Under the pieces are notes generated by a model. That model did no database searches and had not been told where the DNA came from. It saw only the letters and a list, made by a program, of their open reading frames with translations. From PFJX01 sp964466195 (GTDB lineage Bacteria; Pseudomonadota; Gammaproteobacteria; Burkholderiales; Thiobacillaceae), in assembly GCA_964466195.1 (NCBI GenBank), contig CAYXMQ010000040.1:1-18729 (forward strand): a stretch of 18,729 bases of DNA. The letters are read 5' to 3'. The position numbers and the translations under genes are program-made. Positions 16,113 to 18,729 of this stretch are shown here, piece by piece; within the stretch, counting starts at the first letter, position 1, and every line of letters starts with the position of its first letter.

Positions 16113-17014
16113 AAGCCTGGCTCGCCCATCACCTGCACAGCCTCAAGATCGCCGCGCAGCGCTTCCGCGACACGCCGCTGGCCACGCTGTTCACGATGCT
16201 GGTGATCGGCGTCGCCGTCGCGATGCCGAGCGGACTCTACGTGCTGCTCAGCAACCTCGATCGCGCGGCCGGCGGCGTCAAGCCGCAAGTCGAACTGACC
16301 GTATTCATCAAGACCGGCGTTGCCGAAAGCGACAGCAGGGCGCTGGCCGCCAGCCTCGCCAAACAAGCCGGCATCGCCCAGGTCAGTTTCATCAGCAAAG
16401 CCGAAGGCATACGCAAACTGGAAGCCGCCGGCCTCTCCGACGTCACCGCCGGCCTGCCGGACAACCCCCTTCCCGACACGCTGATCATCACTCCCAGCGA
16501 GAGCAGCCCCGCTGCACTCGAAGCGCTGTACAAACGTCTCGAAGCGATCGAGTCCACAGAACGGGTCGTCATGGACACCGACTGGATCAAACGTCTCGCC
16601 GCACTCATGGGCCTCGGAAAAAACCTGATCTTCCTGCTCGCCGCGCTGCTCGGACTCGCGCTGGCCGCGATCACCGCCAACACCATCAGGCTGCAGATTT
16701 ATGCCCAACAAGACGAAATCGAAGTGGCCCAACTGATCGGCGCCACCGATCGCTTCATCCGCCGGCCGTTTCTCTATTTCGGCGGCATACAAGGTCTCAC
16801 CGGCGGCCTCGCCGGCTGGTTGATCATCCTGCTCGGCGGCCATTTCATCGAGCACAGCGTCGCCGAAGTCGCCGCCGCTTATGGCGCGGCTTTCAGCCTC
16901 AGCGGACTGAACTTCATTGAATTGCTGTTGTTGCTCGCGGTCAGCACCCTGCTCGGCTGGCTGGGCGCCTTCTTCTCGGTCAACCAGGCCTTGCGCCAGT
17001 TCGCCAGCAGTTAA
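16109..17014 (+). CDS. ftsX: Cell division protein FtsX
   Basis: The 301-residue permease-like partner of FtsE has one N-terminal transmembrane helix (about 25-47) and a periplasmic domain (about 50-165) with VELTVFIKTG and WIKRLAAL. Three C-terminal helices follow at about 172-194, 221-245 and 268-290. It couples cytoplasmic ATP hydrolysis to septal peptidoglycan hydrolase activation. The true start is the ATG at 16109 overlapping the ftsE stop (ATGA). The frame runs open upstream inside ftsE but without homology. rpoH often follows ftsX in proteobacteria; here hypC does. The 228 bp after the stop (17015-17242) have no gene and no clear terminator. Confidence 0.96.
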   Translation: MKAWLAHHLHSLKIAAQRFRDTPLATLFTMLVIGVAVAMPSGLYVLLSNLDRAAGGVKPQVELTVFIKTGVAESDSRALAASLAKQAGIAQVSFISKAEGIRKLEAAGLSDVTAGLPDNPLPDTLIITPSESSPAALEALYKRLEAIESTERVVMDTDWIKRLAALMGLGKNLIFLLAALLGLALAAITANTIRLQIYAQQDEIEVAQLIGATDRFIRRPFLYFGGIQGLTGGLAGWLIILLGGHFIEHSVAEVAAAYGAAFSLSGLNFIELLLLLAVSTLLGWLGAFFSVNQALRQFASS

Positions 17015-17131
17015 GGTTCCGACACTCTGGCCGCCGAAGGGCTGGAGGTAATGCCGTTCGGAAAGGCCTCATCCAGCGCGGTTTTCCGGTTCGGCGTGAA
17101 CGCAAACCGAATGCGCGCCGGATATTAGGGC

Positions 17132-17160
17132 TTGAGCCCGGAGCCGGCTTGGGTTGCAAT
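17132..17160 (+). promoter_or_regulatory. Candidate sigma70 promoter for hypCD
   Basis: TTGAGC (17132-17137) and TGCAAT (17155-17160) are separated by exactly 17 bp and match consensus at 4 of 6 positions each. The predicted start near 17167 leaves about 76 nt of leader before hypC. A palindrome overlaps the end of the -10 and the start site. I looked for a sigma54 GG-N10-GC element, common for hydrogenase genes, and did not find one. Confidence 0.4.
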
Positions 17161-17183
17161 GGCGCCGAACCGTTGGCGCCATT
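17158..17183. repeat. Palindrome in the hypC leader
   Basis: AATGGCGCC and its exact complement GGCGCCATT flank an 8-nt spacer; two more weak pairs could extend the stem. No T-run follows, so it is not an intrinsic terminator. It overlaps the putative -10 and transcription start of hypC. It could be an operator or a 5'-leader stem-loop; which one is not decidable from sequence. Confidence 0.6.
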
Positions 17184-17242
17184 ACGCTGACGAAGCCGCC
17201 GCGCTTCCTGCCGGGGCGGCCCATTACCTGAGGTCAGCCATC

Positions 17243-17473
17243 ATGTGTCTCGCCATTCCCGCCCGCATCGTCGAATTGCTTGAAAACGATACCGCCATCG
17301 TCGATCTCGGCGGCGTTCGCAAAGACGTGTCACTGGCGCTGGTGGAAAACGCCACGGTCGGCGATTACGTCATCGTGCATGTCGGCTACGCGCTGACCCG
17401 GCTCGACCCGGACGAGGCTGAGAAGACTTTGGCGCTGATGGCCGAAGCGGGCCTCGTCGAGGCGGCAGCATGA
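17243..17473 (+). CDS. hypC: [NiFe]-hydrogenase maturation chaperone HypC
   Basis: This 76-residue chaperone begins MCLAIPARI, with the essential Cys2 that binds the Fe(CN)2CO precursor, and has the conserved His in VIVHVGYAL (His46). HypC carries the iron centre with HypD and then hands it to the hydrogenase large subunit. The ATG at 17243 has TGAGGT about 9 nt upstream. The frame is open further back to a TTG at 17132, but Cys2 must follow the start Met, so the short form is right. The ATGA overlap with hypD couples the two. A HupF/HybG-type paralogue role is possible. Confidence 0.95.
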   Translation: MCLAIPARIVELLENDTAIVDLGGVRKDVSLALVENATVGDYVIVHVGYALTRLDPDEAEKTLALMAEAGLVEAAA

Positions 17474-18615
17474 AATACGTCGACGAATTCCGCGACGGCG
17501 ATGTCGCACAAGGTTTGGCTCGCGCCATCGCCGCCGAAGTACGCGACGACCGCCGCTACAACTTCATGGAGTTTTGCGGCGGCCATACGCATGCCATTTC
17601 CCGCTATGGCGTACCGGATCTGCTGCCCGACAACGTACGCATGATTCACGGTCCCGGCTGTCCGGTGTGCGTATTGCCAATCGGCCGCATCGACCTGGCG
17701 ATCAAGCTGGCGCTCGACAACGGCGTGATTCTCTGCACCTACGCCGACACCGTGCGCGTACCCGCCTCCGGCGGGCTATCCCTGATGCGCGCGAAGGCGC
17801 GCGGCGGCGACATCCGCATGGTCTATGCGGTCACCGACGCACTGCACATCGCGCGCGAAAACCCGGACAAAGACGTCGTCTTCTTCGCCATCGGCTTCGA
17901 GACCACGACGCCGCCGACCGCCGTGGCGATCAAACTGGCCGCGGCAGAAGGCCTGCACAACTTCAGCGTGCTGTGCTGCCATGTGCTGACCCCGTCGGCG
18001 ATCATGACCATCCTGGAGTCGCCGGAAGTGCGCGACCTCGGCACCGTACCATTGGACGGTTTCATCGGCCCGGCGCACGTGTCCACGGTGATCGGCAGCC
18101 GCCCTTACCAGTTTTTCGCCGAGGAATACCGCAAGCCGGTGGTCATCGCCGGCTTCGAACCGCTCGACGTGATGCAGGCCATCCTGATGCTGGTGCGCCA
18201 GGTCAACCAAGGCCGCGCCGTCGTCGAAAACGAGTTCACCCGCGCGGTGACGCCTGACGGCAACGAGAAGGCGCAGAACCTGGTATCCGAAGTCTTCGAA
18301 CTGCGGCGCAGCTTCGAATGGCGCGGCCTCGGCGAAGTGCCTTACTCGGCCTTGAAAATCCGCGAACGCTACGCCGAATTCGACGCCGAGCAACGCTACC
18401 AGCTCGAATACGCGCCGGTGGCCGACAACAAGGCCTGTGAATGCGGCGCCATCCTGCGCGGCGTCAAGAAACCCACCGATTGCAAAATTTTCGGCAATGT
18501 CTGCACGCCTGAAAACCCGATGGGCAGCTGCATGGTGTCGTCGGAAGGCGCCTGTGCGGCGCACTACACCTATGGCCGCCACAAGGATGTGGCCGCGGAG
18601 TTGGCGAACGACTGA
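17470..18615 (+). CDS. hypD: [NiFe]-hydrogenase maturation protein HypD
   Basis: This 381-residue iron-sulfur protein is the scaffold on which the Fe(CN)2CO group of [NiFe]-hydrogenase is built with HypC and HypE. Key cysteines are present with family spacing: Cys36 in FCGGHTH, and Cys64 and Cys67 in GPGCPVCVLP. FETTTP is present. The C-terminal [4Fe-4S] ligands lie in CECGAILRGVKKP, DCKIFGNVC and GSCMVS. Full length, with no sign of decay. It starts on the hypC ATGA overlap. No other hyp or hydrogenase gene is in the window; hypE and structural genes would have to lie to the right or elsewhere. Confidence 0.97.
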   Translation: MKYVDEFRDGDVAQGLARAIAAEVRDDRRYNFMEFCGGHTHAISRYGVPDLLPDNVRMIHGPGCPVCVLPIGRIDLAIKLALDNGVILCTYADTVRVPASGGLSLMRAKARGGDIRMVYAVTDALHIARENPDKDVVFFAIGFETTTPPTAVAIKLAAAEGLHNFSVLCCHVLTPSAIMTILESPEVRDLGTVPLDGFIGPAHVSTVIGSRPYQFFAEEYRKPVVIAGFEPLDVMQAILMLVRQVNQGRAVVENEFTRAVTPDGNEKAQNLVSEVFELRRSFEWRGLGEVPYSALKIRERYAEFDAEQRYQLEYAPVADNKACECGAILRGVKKPTDCKIFGNVCTPENPMGSCMVSSEGACAAHYTYGRHKDVAAELAND

Positions 18616-18729
18616 GGGAAAGCGGGCGTTCCGGCCGAAAACCCCACCGTTCCCGCGCTTGTATTAAGTCTTTGTTTCAGCTAGTTTCGCCGGCACGTTA
18701 GGGGTGCCCGCCAGCCGACCTGGAGGGCT
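18616..18729 (+). other. Non-coding tail after hypD
   Basis: No gene is visible in these 114 nt. An imperfect stem (AAGCGGG near 18619-18626 against CCCGCGCTT at 18652-18660) precedes a locally AT-rich stretch (18659-18688). It lacks a clean T-run, so termination is uncertain. The last bases CTGGAGGG look like a ribosome binding site, so another plus-strand gene may begin just beyond the window. Confidence 0.35.

Noticed and set aside
17140..17160. Sigma54 promoter before hypC
   Set aside because: The GG and GC elements here are separated by 8 bp, not the required 10.
17132..17242. Longer hypC from a TTG start
   Set aside because: HypC requires Cys at position 2 after the start Met, which only the ATG at 17243 provides.
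17776..18582. 268-codon minus-strand open frame
   Set aside because: It is antisense to hypD, which is complete and has all family cysteines.

Overview
The window reads as a chromosomal core region of a betaproteobacterium. The evidence is protein style plus gene order: a Tyr-Gly-Thr tRNA operon leading into tuf; prs-rplY-pth-ychF behind a TPR-lipoprotein-lolB-ispE-tRNA-Gln unit; two M16 peptidases-rsmD-coaD-ferredoxin divergent from ftsY-ftsE-ftsX. Protein character suggests Nitrosomonadales or a relative, but I cannot fix the genus. Coding is dense, GC-rich and mostly on the minus strand up to about 7.2 kb. I see no IS element, CRISPR array, phage gene or rRNA.

Layout. 1-467 (minus): start of tuf (EF-Tu) preceded by tRNA-Thr, tRNA-Gly and tRNA-Tyr, driven by a near-consensus sigma70 promoter that abuts the ychF stop codon. 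468-3827 (minus): ychF, pth, rplY, prs, a translation and nucleotide-precursor block. 3901-7222 (minus): a TPR lipoprotein, lolB, ispE and tRNA-Gln, closed by an intrinsic terminator before prs. 7313-10256 (plus): mutM and a 652-residue dynamin-like GTPase. A 57-nt perfect hairpin at 10263-10319 ends this block and the convergent one. 10331-14405 (minus): an active/inactive pair of secreted M16 peptidases, rsmD, coaD and a YfhL-type 2[4Fe-4S] ferredoxin. 14452-17014 (plus): ftsY-ftsE-ftsX, coupled by ATGA overlaps. 17243-18615 (plus): hypC-hypD, [NiFe]-hydrogenase maturation genes, behind their own putative promoter and a palindrome.

Functional threads: translation (tRNAs, EF-Tu, L25, Pth, YchF, RsmD), envelope biogenesis and division (LolB, FtsY, FtsEX, M16 pair), cofactor and isoprenoid precursors (Prs, IspE, CoaD), DNA repair (MutM) and hydrogenase maturation (HypC, HypD). 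Most of the window is ordinary housekeeping DNA. The least explained parts are the uncharacterised dynamin-like GTPase and the hypCD pair, which sits where rpoH often follows ftsX. I found no convincing evidence of a wholly new multi-gene system.
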